From contig NZ_PVTJ01000002.1 in the NCBI RefSeq assembly GCF_003002955.1, positions 248,001 through 312,000 of the forward strand: a stretch of DNA of 64,000 nt, written 5' to 3'. This stretch comes from Glycomyces artemisiae (lineage in GTDB: Bacteria > Actinomycetota > Actinomycetes > Mycobacteriales > Micromonosporaceae). Position 1 is the stretch's first letter; every line of letters starts with the position of its first letter. A model generated the notes under the pieces. That model searched no databases. It worked only from the letters and a program-made list of their open reading frames with translations, and was not told the DNA's origin. The position numbers and the translations under genes are program-made. Positions 35,510-44,533 of the stretch are shown here, piece after piece.

Positions 35510-36572
35510 GCTGCGCGTAGCCATTGTCGGCGTGGGCAACTGCGCCTCTTCGCTGGTCCAAGGCGTCGAGTACTACCGCGACGCCGCTCCCGAGGACCGG
35601 GTGCCCGGCCTCATGCACGTCCAGTTCGGCGACTACCACGTGAACGACATCGAGTTCGTCGCCGCGTTCGACGTCGACGCGAAGAAGGTCGGCCAGGACC
35701 TCTCCAGCGCGATCAACGCCTCGGAGAACAACACCATCCAGTTCGCCGAGGTGCCCCCGACCGGCGTCCAGGTCCTGCGCGGTCCGACGCACGACGGCCT
35801 GGGCCAGTACTACACGGAGATGGTCACCGAGTCCTCCGAGGCGCCGGTCGACGTGGTCAAGGCGCTCAAGGACGCCAAGGCGGACGTCGTGGTCTGCTAC
35901 CTGCCGGTCGGCTCCGAGACCGCCGCGAAGTTCTACGCGCAGGCCTCGATCGACGCGGGCTGCGCGTTCGTGAACGCCCTCCCCGTGTTCATCGCCTCCG
36001 ACCCCGAATGGGCCCAGAAGTTCACCGACGCCGGGATCCCCATCGTCGGCGACGACATCAAGTCGCAGGTGGGCGCGACCATCGTGCACCGCGTGCTCGC
36101 GAAGCTGTTCGAGGACCGCGGCGTGCGCCTGGACCGCACCTACCAGCTGAACTTCGGCGGCAACATGGACTTCATGAACATGCTGGAGCGGACCCGCCTG
36201 AAGTCGAAGAAGATCTCGAAGACGCAGTCGGTGACCTCGCAGATCCCGCACGAGATGCTCGGCGCCGACGTCCACATCGGCCCGTCGGACCACGTGCCGT
36301 GGCTGACCGACCGCAAGTGGGCGTACATCCGCCTGGAGGGCACCACCTTCGGCGACGTGCCGCTGAACGCGGAGCTGAAGCTCGAAGTGTGGGACTCCCC
36401 GAACTCCGCGGGCGTCATCATCGACGCGGTGCGCGCCGCGAAGATCGCGATGGACCGCGGCCACGGCGGCCCCGTGGAGTCGGCCTCCTCGTACTTCATG
36501 AAGTCCCCGGCCAAGCAGTTCTCCGACGAAGAGGCCCGCATCTCCGTCGAGAACTTCATCGCAGGCCTGTAA
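35502..36572 (+). CDS. ino1: Inositol-3-phosphate synthase
   Basis: This NAD-dependent enzyme converts glucose 6-phosphate to inositol 3-phosphate, the first step to phosphatidylinositol and mycothiol. The 356-residue prokaryotic-type protein has the Rossmann start [19 protein letters not shown] (about 4-22), [16 protein letters not shown] (about 184-199) and [14 protein letters not shown] (about 218-231). ATG 35502 has AAAGGAGG 8 nt upstream. It is co-transcribed with the PadR gene, as in other actinomycetes, so inositol supply is probably under PadR control here. Confidence 0.95.
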   Translation: MGKLRVAIVGVGNCASSLVQGVEYYRDAAPEDRVPGLMHVQFGDYHVNDIEFVAAFDVDAKKVGQDLSSAINASENNTIQFAEVPPTGVQVLRGPTHDGLGQYYTEMVTESSEAPVDVVKALKDAKADVVVCYLPVGSETAAKFYAQASIDAGCAFVNALPVFIASDPEWAQKFTDAGIPIVGDDIKSQVGATIVHRVLAKLFEDRGVRLDRTYQLNFGGNMDFMNMLERTRLKSKKISKTQSVTSQIPHEMLGADVHIGPSDHVPWLTDRKWAYIRLEGTTFGDVPLNAELKLEVWDSPNSAGVIIDAVRAAKIAMDRGHGGPVESASSYFMKSPAKQFSDEEARISVENFIAGL

Positions 36573-36615
36573 GCACTGCGAACGCCGCGCTTTCAGCGCC
36601 GCGCTGACGCGCGCC

Positions 36616-36688
36616 CCAAGGGGGACCCCGATTCCAAGCTGAGCCGCTGTTCGGCTCGCAAGCTTCGCCGAAACGAGGTCCCCCTTGG
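36616..36688. terminator. Branched terminator after ino1
   Basis: CCAAGGGGGACC (36616-36627) pairs with GGTCCCCCTTGG (36677-36688). Inside is a second hairpin, GAGCCG (36641-36646) with CGGCTC (36652-36657). This lies 44 bp after the ino1 stop and ends 25 bp before the MFS gene. Confidence 0.75.
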
Positions 36689-36713
36689 CATACCCCGGAG
36701 CTATCCTCGGCTA

Positions 36714-38069
36714 ATGCGCACCGACCGGCACGTCCGCAACCTCGCAGGCAACCGCCGTTTCCGGCACCTGCTGGCCGTGCGCCTCACCTCCCAGGCCGCC
36801 GACGGCATGTTCCAGGCGTCCCTGGCGCTCTCGGTGTTCTTCAACCCCGCGCTCGGCGAGGCCGGCGACCCGTTCAGGTACGCCGCCGCCGTCGCACTCC
36901 TCCTCGGCCCGTACTCCCTGCTCGGCCCCTACGTCGGCACGGTCCTCGACCGGTTCAGCCGCCGCAACCTCATCGGCGGCGCGAACCTCGTGCGCGCCGC
37001 CCTCATGATCGTCATCTGCCTGACCCTCCCCGGCGGCTTCAACTGGTCGTGGGTCCTGTGCGCCATGGTCGTCCTGGCCGCCAACCGGTTCGTGCTCGCC
37101 GGGCTCGGCGCCGCCCACCCGCAGGTCGTCCCGCCCCAGGACCTCGTCACCGCGAACTCCGTCGCCTCCACGCTCGGCGCCCTCGCCTACGGCCTCGGCC
37201 TGGCGACCACCGGCATCGCGAAGCTCATCGACTCCGGCGTCTCCTACTCGATGCTCGCGCTCGCCGCCGGGGCCGGGTACCTCGTGTCCGCGTGCATCGT
37301 GTGGGCCGCGTTCAGACGCGAAGGGCTCGGCCCGACCGAGGACGAGGCCCCCGCGGGCGGCCTGTGGCGCGGCCTCGCCGCTACCACCGCCGGGATGGTC
37401 GCCGGATTCAGGCACCTCGGCACCCGCCGCGGCCCCGCGCTGGCGATGGCCGTCCAAGGGCTGCACCGGTTCCTGTACGGCATCGTGTTCATCATCGCGA
37501 TCGCCCTGTTCATGGGCTTCTTCTGGGACGTCGAGTCCGACCCGGCCCGCACCACCACGATCTCGTGGCTGCTGGTCCTCGCGGTCCTCGGGAACGTCGG
37601 CGTCCTCGCCGCCGCGATCGTCACCCCGCGCGCGACCCGCGTGTGGGGGCCGAAGAACTGGGTCGTCGTCCTCATGGCCCTGTGCGCGGTCGTCGCCGCG
37701 GCCCTCGCCGGGACGATGCGCCCGGTCATGTTCGCGGTCGCGGTGCTGCTCATCAACATCGCGTCGCAGGGCGTGAAGATCACCGTGGACACGAGCATCC
37801 AGCGCGGCATCGAGGACGCCTACCGCGGCCGCGTGTTCAGCGTCAACGACACCGTCTACAACGTCGGGTACCTCGCCGGGCTCTTCGCCGCCGCGCTCGT
37901 CGTCCCGACCGACGGCTACGCGCCCGGAACGCTCGTCGGCGTCGCCGTCTCCTACGGTCTGATCTGCGTCGGATACGCCTACCTCGCGCGAGACGACGCC
38001 CCGTACGATGCTGAGTCATGGAGCCCAGCCGCCCCGCAGACCCAGCCGCGACCGAGCACGAGCCGGTAG
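36714..38069 (+). CDS. MFS transporter
   Basis: This 451-residue major facilitator protein has about 12 membrane segments. It carries the intracellular loop-like VGTVLDRFSRRNLIGGANLVRA (about 74-95), which has the D-R-x-x-R-R pattern of loop 2-3. Substrate unknown; the subtype resembles MFS_3-like drug/unknown transporters. ATG 36714 lies exactly 6 nt after TATCCT (36702-36707), suggesting a leaderless mRNA. Its last 52 bp overlap the next gene in another frame. Confidence 0.85.
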   Translation: MRTDRHVRNLAGNRRFRHLLAVRLTSQAADGMFQASLALSVFFNPALGEAGDPFRYAAAVALLLGPYSLLGPYVGTVLDRFSRRNLIGGANLVRAALMIVICLTLPGGFNWSWVLCAMVVLAANRFVLAGLGAAHPQVVPPQDLVTANSVASTLGALAYGLGLATTGIAKLIDSGVSYSMLALAAGAGYLVSACIVWAAFRREGLGPTEDEAPAGGLWRGLAATTAGMVAGFRHLGTRRGPALAMAVQGLHRFLYGIVFIIAIALFMGFFWDVESDPARTTTISWLLVLAVLGNVGVLAAAIVTPRATRVWGPKNWVVVLMALCAVVAAALAGTMRPVMFAVAVLLINIASQGVKITVDTSIQRGIEDAYRGRVFSVNDTVYNVGYLAGLFAAALVVPTDGYAPGTLVGVAVSYGLICVGYAYLARDDAPYDAESWSPAAPQTQPRPSTSR

Positions 38070-38944
38070 CCTCCAGCCCCTTCAAGTCCACGCCCCCCTG
38101 GGAGCGCGGGTCGGGGTGGAAGCGCGGCCTCGCCGGGCTGGGCGCGGTGCTCCTCACCGCCGGGTCGATCGCCGCGGTCGCATGGCTCGCGTTCCGCGAC
38201 GGCGGCGGCGAAGGCGGCGACACTGGCGAGGTGATCTCGGAGCGCTGCAAGGTGACCGAGGCCGACGACGCCGGGAGCGGCGCCGACCCGCTGGAGGCGT
38301 CGGCCCCGCCGGAGCGGTCCCTTGCGGTCGTCCAGACCAACTACGGGGAGATCGCGGTCATGCTCTGGGGCGACCTCGCGCCGTGCGGCGTCGACGCGTT
38401 CTCCTACCTCGCCGAGACCGGCTTCTACGCGAACCACGAATGCGACCGGCTCACCACGCAGGCGGTCGACCCGACCGCGATCCTGCGCTGCGGCTCCCCC
38501 GGCGCCGACCCCGGCAGTGCCTCTGAAGACAGTGACGACTCGTACGGACCGGGCTGGCGCTTCCAGGCCGAGACCGGCATGGCGGGCAACGACGTCGCCG
38601 ACGTCCTCGCGCTCGTCACCGACGACCGCGGCCGCGCGGGCTCGGCGTTCGCGCTCATCCGCGGCGCGGCCGTGCCGACCGCGGGCGTGAGCGTCATCGG
38701 CGGGATCGTCGACGGCTTCGAAGTCCTCGACGAGATCGCGGCGCTCTCCGAGACCGTCGAATCCGACGGGCCCCCGCCCCTCCCGGTCGAGATCTGGTCG
38801 ATCACCGTCACCGAGCTGTCGGACCTCCCGAGCGGCCCCGACACCGTGGGCGAGCTCACCACCCCGCCGGGCACCGGCACCCCCTCGGGGACGGCCACGC
38901 CGAGCGGGACCGCGACTCCGACCGACGCCGCGACGACGCCCTAG
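38018..38944 (+). CDS. Membrane-anchored cyclophilin-type peptidylprolyl isomerase-like protein
   Basis: The 308-residue protein has one N-terminal membrane segment (about 36-58), then a cyclophilin-like domain (about 100-265) and a Pro/Thr/Ser/Gly tail. The family pattern CHRLTT...VLQCGDPxxxGxGGPGY is altered to CDRLTTQ...ILRCGSP...YGPGW: the Arg is retained but the preceding His and the following Gln are replaced. The two Cys that bracket this loop remain and may form an exported disulfide. Isomerase activity is doubtful. The start lies within the MFS gene (52-bp overlap), 8 nt after TACGAT. Confidence 0.78.
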   Translation: MEPSRPADPAATEHEPVASSPFKSTPPWERGSGWKRGLAGLGAVLLTAGSIAAVAWLAFRDGGGEGGDTGEVISERCKVTEADDAGSGADPLEASAPPERSLAVVQTNYGEIAVMLWGDLAPCGVDAFSYLAETGFYANHECDRLTTQAVDPTAILRCGSPGADPGSASEDSDDSYGPGWRFQAETGMAGNDVADVLALVTDDRGRAGSAFALIRGAAVPTAGVSVIGGIVDGFEVLDEIAALSETVESDGPPPLPVEIWSITVTELSDLPSGPDTVGELTTPPGTGTPSGTATPSGTATPTDAATTP

Positions 38945-38950
38945 CGGCGC

Positions 38951-39634
38951 CTAGTCGTCGTTCTCCTTGCCGGGGCTGTTGCGCTTCGCGTACTTGTCCA
39001 CGTACTCCTGGCCGGTGAGCCGCCGGATCGCGTCCATGACCTCGTCGGTCACCGCGCGGATCACGACGCGGTCGTTCTCCATGCCCTTGTAGCGGGTGAA
39101 GTCGAGCGGCTTGCCCACCCGCACCCCGACCGGCGCGACCCGCGGCCGCGACTCGCCGATCGGCAGCACCTTCTCCGTCCCGATCAGCCCGACCGGCACC
39201 ACCGGCGCCCCCGAGGCGAGCGCGAGCCGCGCCACCCCGGGCTTGCCGCGGTACAGGCGGCCGTCGGGCGAGCGCGTCCCCTCCGGGAAGATCGCGAACA
39301 CGCGGCCCTCTTCGAGCACTTCCAGGGACGGCTCCAGGGCCGAGGCGCTCTTGCGCCCGCCCGAGCGGTCCACCGCCACCTGCCCGAGGGCCTTCACCGT
39401 GGAGGAGATGATCTTGCCCTTGAGGCCCGCGCCCGTGAAGTACTCGATCTTCGCCATGGTCGCGATGTGCCGCTTGGTGGTCAGGCCCAGGAAGTAGTGG
39501 TCGGCCACGGAGAGGTGGTTCGACGCCAGGATCACCGGCCCGGTCTCGGGGATGTTCTCTTTCCCGTCGATCCATGGCCTGTAGATCAGTTTGACGGCCG
39601 GGGCGGCCGTCCATTGCAGCGTCCTGTACAGCAC
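38951..39634 (-). CDS. 1-acyl-sn-glycerol-3-phosphate acyltransferase family protein (PlsC type)
   Basis: The 227-residue PlsC-domain enzyme transfers an acyl chain to lysophosphatidate or a related acceptor in phospholipid synthesis. It has the catalytic NHxxxxD as NHLSVAD (His40, Asp45) and FPEGTRS (about 115), with PVVPVGLIGT downstream. GTG 39634 has GGAGAG about 10 nt upstream; an ATG 31 codons earlier is in frame but adds unconserved residues. The end is convergent with the cyclophilin-like gene, 6 bp away. Confidence 0.88.
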   Translation of the reverse strand: MLYRTLQWTAAPAVKLIYRPWIDGKENIPETGPVILASNHLSVADHYFLGLTTKRHIATMAKIEYFTGAGLKGKIISSTVKALGQVAVDRSGGRKSASALEPSLEVLEEGRVFAIFPEGTRSPDGRLYRGKPGVARLALASGAPVVPVGLIGTEKVLPIGESRPRVAPVGVRVGKPLDFTRYKGMENDRVVIRAVTDEVMDAIRRLTGQEYVDKYAKRNSPGKENDD

Positions 39635-39802
39635 CGTGTTCAGCTCTCCAGTGGTCTCACCCTTGGGACGGGTCGGCACAATTATGGCTCGCGAACCGCC
39701 GAAGGCGAAACCCGCGAGCCGCCGCATCCCCAGAAGACCGCGCCCGAAGACGCCGACGGCCCCGCCAGGAAGGCAGGGCCGAGTCTAAGGCATTCCCCGT
39801 AC

Positions 39803-40423
39803 TCAGAGGTACTGGCCGGGCGGGTGGTCGCGGTCGTCACCGCGCGCGGCCCGCTCCGCCATGACCGCCCTCAGCTGCGGCGGAAGGTCGCTGCCCGCGG
39901 GCAGCGCCTTCAGCTCCCCGCCGCGCATCTGGTCGAGCTGGAGCCGCGCGGCCATCTGCTGCGCGACCAGCGCCGCCTGGATGCCGTGGAACAGCCCTTC
40001 GAGCCAGCCCACGAGCTGGGCCTGCGCGATGCGCAGCTCCGCCTCGGTGGGGATCTCGTCCTGCCCGAACGGCAGCGACAGGCGTTCGAGCTCGTCGCGC
40101 AGCTCGGGCGCGAGCCCGGTCTCCAGCTCGGCGATGGACCGGGCGTGGATGTCGCGCAGGCGCTGGCGGCCCTTCTCGTCGAGCTCGGCCGCGCGGACCT
40201 CTTCGAGGAGCTGCTTGATCATGGAGCCGACGCGCATGACCTTGGCGGGCTCGTGGACGAGCCGGGTCGGGTCGGACTCGTAGGGGTCGCCGTCGGCGTC
40301 CTCGCCGTCGGCGGGCGCGGCGGATTTCGCGGTGGCGACCGGGTTGCCTTCGGCGTCGACGATGAGGAGGTCGTCCTCGTTCTCCTGCTCGTCCCGGTCC
40401 GGCTCGGTGTTTGCGTCGCTCAT
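39803..40423 (-). CDS. bpa: Bacterial proteasome activator (Bpa/PafE)
   Basis: This ATP-independent ring-forming activator opens the 20S proteasome gate in actinobacteria. The 206-residue protein has an acidic disordered head (about 1-55), then the four-helix core (VHEPAKVMRVGSMIKQLLEEVRAAEL at about 60-85, LVGWLEGLFHGIQAALVAQQMAARLQL at about 135-160). The C-terminal GQYL (hydrophobic-Tyr-X) motif inserts into proteasome pockets. ATG 40423 begins MSDANTEPD. A proteasome (prcBA) must therefore exist elsewhere in the genome. Confidence 0.92.
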   Translation of the reverse strand: MSDANTEPDRDEQENEDDLLIVDAEGNPVATAKSAAPADGEDADGDPYESDPTRLVHEPAKVMRVGSMIKQLLEEVRAAELDEKGRQRLRDIHARSIAELETGLAPELRDELERLSLPFGQDEIPTEAELRIAQAQLVGWLEGLFHGIQAALVAQQMAARLQLDQMRGGELKALPAGSDLPPQLRAVMAERAARGDDRDHPPGQYL

Positions 40424-40536
40424 GGTCGCATTGACCCCACAGTCGTGTCGATGGTGGTTCCGTTCCCTTGCTTCGAGCCTAACGCGGAAGCCCCTGGGGG
40501 TGTTCCCGCTCGCCGTCCCGGCTCGGGGATAAGCGA

Positions 40537-40568
40537 AAAGGCCCTCTGGTCGAAACCATCGGGCCTTT
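40537..40568 (-). terminator. Terminator of tRNA-Leu
   Basis: AAAGGCCC (40537-40544) pairs with GGGCCTTT (40561-40568), with an inner TGGT/ACCA pairing. Read leftward it is followed by TTTTCGC. It directly follows the tRNA 3' end. Confidence 0.8.
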
Positions 40569-40573
40569 GCCTG

Positions 40574-40656
40574 TGCGCGAGGGGGGACTTGAACCCCCAC
40601 GTCCTTGCGGACACTGGCACCTGAAGCCAGCGCGTCTGCCATTCCGCCACTCGCGC
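40574..40656 (-). tRNA. tRNA-Leu (anticodon CAG)
   Basis: Reverse strand: acceptor GCGCGAG pairs with CTCGCGC plus discriminator A. The anticodon stem-loop is CTGGC-TTCAGGT-GCCAG, with CAG at positions 34-36. There is a long variable arm (TGTCCGCAAGGACG) and a T-arm GGGGGTTCAAGTCCCCC. The 83-nt length and long variable arm fit a class II tRNA-Leu; CCA is not encoded. Confidence 0.96.
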
Positions 40657-40740
40657 GTGTCGGGACTTGCAACGCGACGATAGTACCTTGCGCGAGGAGT
40701 CCCGCTCAACGGGGTATTGGCTCCGTTGAGGCCGGGGCCA

Positions 40741-41721
40741 CTACAGGAGTGTGCGGACGCGGCCGACGGGCTGACCGCCGCCGAGGATCTCGGGCCCGGT
40801 GAGGGCGTCGATCTCGGGTTTGGCGGCCTGCGGGACGTCGAGCCCGGCGATGGTGGTGAGGGCGCGGAGGGCGACGGGCATGGAGGCGCGTCCGCCGCCG
40901 TCGTCGATCTTGACCGCGACGGCGCCGACGCCGGGGGCGGCGACGACGTGGAAGCCTTCGGCGCCGCCTTTGGCGAGGAGGCCGGGGACGGCGGCCATGG
41001 ACCGCTGGTCGGGTCCGCGGGTGCCGTCGATGAGGTGGGGGTGGGCGCGCATGGCGTCGGCGACGCGGCGCTCGCTGGTGCCTTCGGGGGCTTCGACGAA
41101 GCGGGCGAAGGCGCGGGCGATGCCGTGGAGGGAGACGGCGAGGACGGGCGCGCCGCAGCCGTCGACGCCGATGTGGTCGACGGTCTCGCCGGTGAGGTCT
41201 TCGACCGTCTCGACGATGAGCCGCTGGAGGGGGTGCTCGGGGTCGCGGTAGGTGGCGGTGTCCCATCCGGCGGCGGCGCAGGCGGCGAGCATCCCGGCGT
41301 GCTTGCCGGAGCAGTTCATGTACACGCGTTTGGGTTCGGGGCCTTCGAGGGCGACGACGGCGTTGCGGGCGTCGAGGTTGCCGGGCAGGTCGGGCGGGCA
41401 CTGGAGGTGGTCCTCGGTGAGCCCGGCCGCGGCGAGGACGGAGCGGACGCGTTCGATGTGGAACGGCTCGCCGCGGTGGCTGGCGGAGGCGATGGCGAGG
41501 TCGGCCTCGGAGCGGGGCTCCCAGCCGGCGCGGAGCATCGCGAGGGCCTGCATGGGCTTGTTGGAGGAGCGGGGGAACACGGGGGAGGCGGCGTCGCCGA
41601 TGGCGGCGGCGAGGCTTCCCGCGGGGTCGGTCACGGCCACGCTGCCCCGGTGGAAGCTCTCGGCGAATCCGGACCTGACGACTTGGGCGACGGGTTCGCC
41701 GCCTCGGTACGAAGCACTCAT
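40741..41721 (-). CDS. L-asparaginase II family protein (PF06089 type)
   Basis: This 326-residue protein is of the Rhizobium-type asparaginase II family, unrelated to E. coli AnsB. Conserved stretches are VFPRSSNKPMQALAML (about 48-63; Ser and Lys pair), ASASHRGEPFH (about 78), MNCSGKHAGMLAAC (about 133-146) and GVDGCGAPV (about 185). It probably hydrolyses asparagine or a related amide. ATG 41721 is exactly 6 nt from TAGCCT (41728-41733 on the reverse strand), consistent with a leaderless mRNA. Confidence 0.88.
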   Translation of the reverse strand: MSASYRGGEPVAQVVRSGFAESFHRGSVAVTDPAGSLAAAIGDAASPVFPRSSNKPMQALAMLRAGWEPRSEADLAIASASHRGEPFHIERVRSVLAAAGLTEDHLQCPPDLPGNLDARNAVVALEGPEPKRVYMNCSGKHAGMLAACAAAGWDTATYRDPEHPLQRLIVETVEDLTGETVDHIGVDGCGAPVLAVSLHGIARAFARFVEAPEGTSERRVADAMRAHPHLIDGTRGPDQRSMAAVPGLLAKGGAEGFHVVAAPGVGAVAVKIDDGGGRASMPVALRALTTIAGLDVPQAAKPEIDALTGPEILGGGQPVGRVRTLL

Positions 41722-41742
41722 ACTGCGAGGCTAGCCGGGCGG

Positions 41743-42798
41743 CTAGAGGCTCGCGGCCTGATCGCCCGTGATGAGGCGCACGTCCTCGTTCGCGACGGCC
41801 GACCGTTTCACCTCGGCGAGCGCGATCTGGCCGAGCTCGTAGTGCTGGACGGCGGTGCCGATGGTGCCGACTTCCTTGCCGTCCAGGGTGATCGGGGTGC
41901 CGTGGGCGGGCGGGTGCTCGTCGGTGCCGTCGAGGTGGAGCATGACGAGGCGCCGCGGCGGCTGACCGAGGTGGTGGACCTTCGCGACGGTCTCCTGGCC
42001 GCGGTAGCAGCCCTTGTCGAGGTGGACGGCGGCGGCGAGCCAGTGCGGGACCTCGTGGGGGACGGTCTTCTCGTCGGTGTCGGTGCCGAACGCGGGGAGC
42101 TTCGCGGCGACGCGGAGGGCGTTCCAGGCCCAGGTGCCGGCGAATGTTCCGGCGGCTTCGGCGGCTTCGGCGAGCCGGCCGCGGCGGACGAGCACGTCGA
42201 AGGTGGGGACGCCGAGTGCGTCGGTGCGGCGGGTCCACCCGTCGGTCTCCTGGAAGGGGCCGCCGGGGTACACGGAGGTGGGGACGGCGAGGAGGTCCTT
42301 GGAGGCGAACTTGGCGATGGGGACGGGCTGGACGACGGGGGCGTCGTCTTCGGCGCGGGCGATGCCGGTGAAGGTGAACAGGGCCCAGTCGGCGGACTCG
42401 TCCCTGATGTCGACCTCGGTGCGGAACTTCATGAGCTCCAGGTACTTCAGGAGCGGTTCGCCGTACCCGGGCTCGGTGTCGAGCCAGGTGGTGGCGCCGT
42501 CGTCGTAGACGTTCGCGTGGTGCTCGACGCGGCCGGTCGGGGAGAGGATGAGCGTCTCGGTGCCCTCGTGCGGCTTGAGGCCGGTGAGGTGCTGGGTGGA
42601 GAGGGAGTGGAGCCAGGTGAGGCGGGCCTCGCCGGTGACGCTGATGACGTCGCGGTCGGAGCGGTCGAAGAGCGCGCCGGTCTCCATGGCCGCCTTCTGC
42701 TCCTTGAGCGGCCCGCCGTAGTGCCAGGCGGTGCGGCCGTCGGCGGTGGCGACGGCGCCGGGGAGGGTGAGGAGCGGGGACGGTCCGATGGTGCTCAT
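41743..42798 (-). CDS. ygfZ: Folate-binding YgfZ/GcvT-like protein
   Basis: The 351-residue YgfZ/GcvT-type protein carries the YgfZ signature KGCYRGQETVA (about residues 261-271), whose Cys is needed in iron-sulfur cluster repair/assembly, and the GcvT-like folate domain (LFDRSDRDVISVTGEARLTW). It is likely a tetrahydrofolate-dependent factor for Fe-S enzymes. ATG 42798 overlaps the fur-like stop by 4 bp (ATGA), so the metal-responsive regulator and this gene form an operon. Confidence 0.88.
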   Translation of the reverse strand: MSTIGPSPLLTLPGAVATADGRTAWHYGGPLKEQKAAMETGALFDRSDRDVISVTGEARLTWLHSLSTQHLTGLKPHEGTETLILSPTGRVEHHANVYDDGATTWLDTEPGYGEPLLKYLELMKFRTEVDIRDESADWALFTFTGIARAEDDAPVVQPVPIAKFASKDLLAVPTSVYPGGPFQETDGWTRRTDALGVPTFDVLVRRGRLAEAAEAAGTFAGTWAWNALRVAAKLPAFGTDTDEKTVPHEVPHWLAAAVHLDKGCYRGQETVAKVHHLGQPPRRLVMLHLDGTDEHPPAHGTPITLDGKEVGTIGTAVQHYELGQIALAEVKRSAVANEDVRLITGDQAASL

Positions 42799-43235
42799 GC
42801 GTGCTTCTCCAGGCAGTCGGCGCAGGTGCCGAACAGGGCGACGTGGCCGACGTCCATGACGAACCCGGTGGCGTCGGCGACCTCCCTGCGGACTCCAGCG
42901 AACTTCGACGGGTCGACTTCGGTGATCCGGCCGCAGCGGTGGCACACCAGGTGGGCGTGGCCGCGGTCGCCGGACAGGTGGTAGGTGGGGGCGCCGTGGG
43001 AGAGGTGGGTGTGCGAGACCAGCTGGAGCTCTTCGAGGAGGTCCAGGGTGCGGTAGACGGTGGTGATGTTCACGCCTTCGACCTGGCCGCGGATGCGCTC
43101 GTGGATCCGCTCGGGGGTCGCGTGCCCGAGCGCGCGGACCGCCTCCAGGACGAGCTGGCGCTGCGCGGTCATGCGCAGGCCCTTGGAGCGCAGCACCGCC
43201 GCCAGTTCGGTCTCGGCCTCGGCTTCGGTGGGCAT
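42795..43235 (-). CDS. Fur family metal/oxidative-stress regulator
   Basis: The 146-residue regulator has an N-terminal winged helix (LRSKGLRMTAQRQLVLEAVR, about 14-33; NITTVYRTLDLLEE, about 56) and a C-terminal metal domain with HLVCHRCGRITEVD and a second CxxC in GTCADCLEKHA. The paired CxxC motifs indicate a structural zinc site. Whether it senses Zn, Ni, Fe or peroxide is undecided; Fur-ygfZ pairs in related bacteria include the nickel regulator Nur. ATG 43235 lies 6 nt after TACCAT (43242-43247 on the reverse strand), which fixes this start over one 18 codons upstream. Confidence 0.88.
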   Translation of the reverse strand: MPTEAEAETELAAVLRSKGLRMTAQRQLVLEAVRALGHATPERIHERIRGQVEGVNITTVYRTLDLLEELQLVSHTHLSHGAPTYHLSGDRGHAHLVCHRCGRITEVDPSKFAGVRREVADATGFVMDVGHVALFGTCADCLEKHA

Positions 43236-43298
43236 GACTGCATGGTACTGCGCCGGGCGCTCGCCGGATCGCTCCCCGGCGGGGAGCACAATGAGCGG

Positions 43299-44153
43299 AT
43301 GGCACTAGTAACCGCAGTACTGCACCGCGGCGTCGTCGACTCCGACGCGCCGCTCCTGTGCGCCGACGACCTCGGGGTCCTCCGGGGCGACGGCGTCTTC
43401 GAGACGATCAACGTCCGCGGCGGCGCCGCGTTCCTCCTCTCCGAGCACCTCGACCGGATGGCGAACTCCGCGCGCCGCATGGAGTTCGAGCTGCCCGCGA
43501 AGGCCGAGCTCGCCGAGCTGGCCGAGCAGGCCCTGGTCGCGTGGCGCGAGCGGGCCGAGGGGGAGGGCGCGCTGCGCCTGGTCGCGACGCGCGGCCGCGA
43601 GGCCGGCGGCCCGCCCACGGTCTACGCCACGGTCGACCCGGTGCCGCGGGAGCGGATCCTGCCGCGGCGCGACGGCCTGCGGATCGTCTCGGCGACCCTG
43701 GGGGTGAATGCCGATGCGCGGGGCGACGCCCCGTGGCTTCTAGGCGGGGTGAAGGCGCTGTCGTACGCGTCGATGATGGCCGTGACCCGCTGGGCGAAGG
43801 CCCAGGGCGCGGACGACGCCCTGTGGGTGTCGGCCGACGGGACCGCGCTCGAAGGCCCCACCTCCTCGCTGCTGTGGCTCGAAGGGGACACGCTCTTCAC
43901 GACGCCGACGTCGGCGGGGATCCTCCCGGGGACCACGAGCGCGTACCTGCTGGAGCAGGCCCCGAAGGCGGGCCTGAAGACCGGCGAGAAGCTGATCTCG
44001 TTGGGGGACTTGAAGAACGCGGAGGCCGCGTGGCTCTCCTCCTCGGTCCGAGGTGTGGCCTTCATCACTCAGATCGACGGGGAACCGGTCGCGCAACGCC
44101 CGGACATCACCGCTGAGCTGGACAAACTCGCGGGTTTCGAGGTGCCTTCGTAA
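43299..44153 (+). CDS. Class IV aminotransferase (aminodeoxychorismate lyase / BCAT fold)
   Basis: The 284-residue fold-type IV PLP enzyme has the Schiff-base lysine in GGVKALSYASMM (about 148-159), the Arg/Thr-rich LVATRGREAGG and the phosphate cup SAGILPGTTSAYLLE (about 207-221). It is probably 4-amino-4-deoxychorismate lyase (PabC, folate synthesis), which would match the folate-binding YgfZ next door; a D-amino-acid or branched-chain role is possible. ATG 43299 lies 6 nt after CACAAT (43287-43292). It is divergent from the fur-like gene. Confidence 0.83.
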   Translation: MALVTAVLHRGVVDSDAPLLCADDLGVLRGDGVFETINVRGGAAFLLSEHLDRMANSARRMEFELPAKAELAELAEQALVAWRERAEGEGALRLVATRGREAGGPPTVYATVDPVPRERILPRRDGLRIVSATLGVNADARGDAPWLLGGVKALSYASMMAVTRWAKAQGADDALWVSADGTALEGPTSSLLWLEGDTLFTTPTSAGILPGTTSAYLLEQAPKAGLKTGEKLISLGDLKNAEAAWLSSSVRGVAFITQIDGEPVAQRPDITAELDKLAGFEVPS

Positions 44154-44533
44154 CGGTTCGGCATCGTTTCCCAGGTTCTTCCCAGGCTCGCCACAGGTCC
44201 CGTTCAGAGACGGTCCTCATAGTAATGAGTGTTCCGGTCACGCCGACAAGCCAATCGGAGGGACATGGGCAGTCTTCCGGGAGGCACGGAACAATCCGGG
44301 GGCACTAAGCCGGTAAGGGCAATCGGGCACAGCCCTACCGGTGCCAATGAAAAGTGGAGCTCCTCCACTTTATCGGGGCCGCAGCGAATGGGCAAGCGCT
44401 GCGGCCCCATTACCGTGTCACAGGACCGACACGAAACCGCATCGGCGCCAAACACACTCGCACCGAACGCGGTGCCGCCTGCGGGAACGCCGCCCGCATT
44501 CGTCCCGGCGCCATCCGCGGCACTGCCGCCGCT
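44154..44533. other. Gene-free convergent spacer with dense secondary structure
   Basis: This 380-bp spacer lies between two convergent 3' ends. It holds TTCCG/CGGAA near 44274, CCGGTAAGGGC (44310-44320) with GCCCTACCGG (44332-44341; one bulge), AAAGTGGAG (44351-44359) with CTCCACTTT (44363-44371), and GGGGCCGCAGCG (44375-44386) with CGCTGCGGCCCC (44397-44408). The last two could be back-to-back terminators. The earlier part is unexplained and may be a small RNA. No credible protein gene was seen. Confidence 0.6.
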
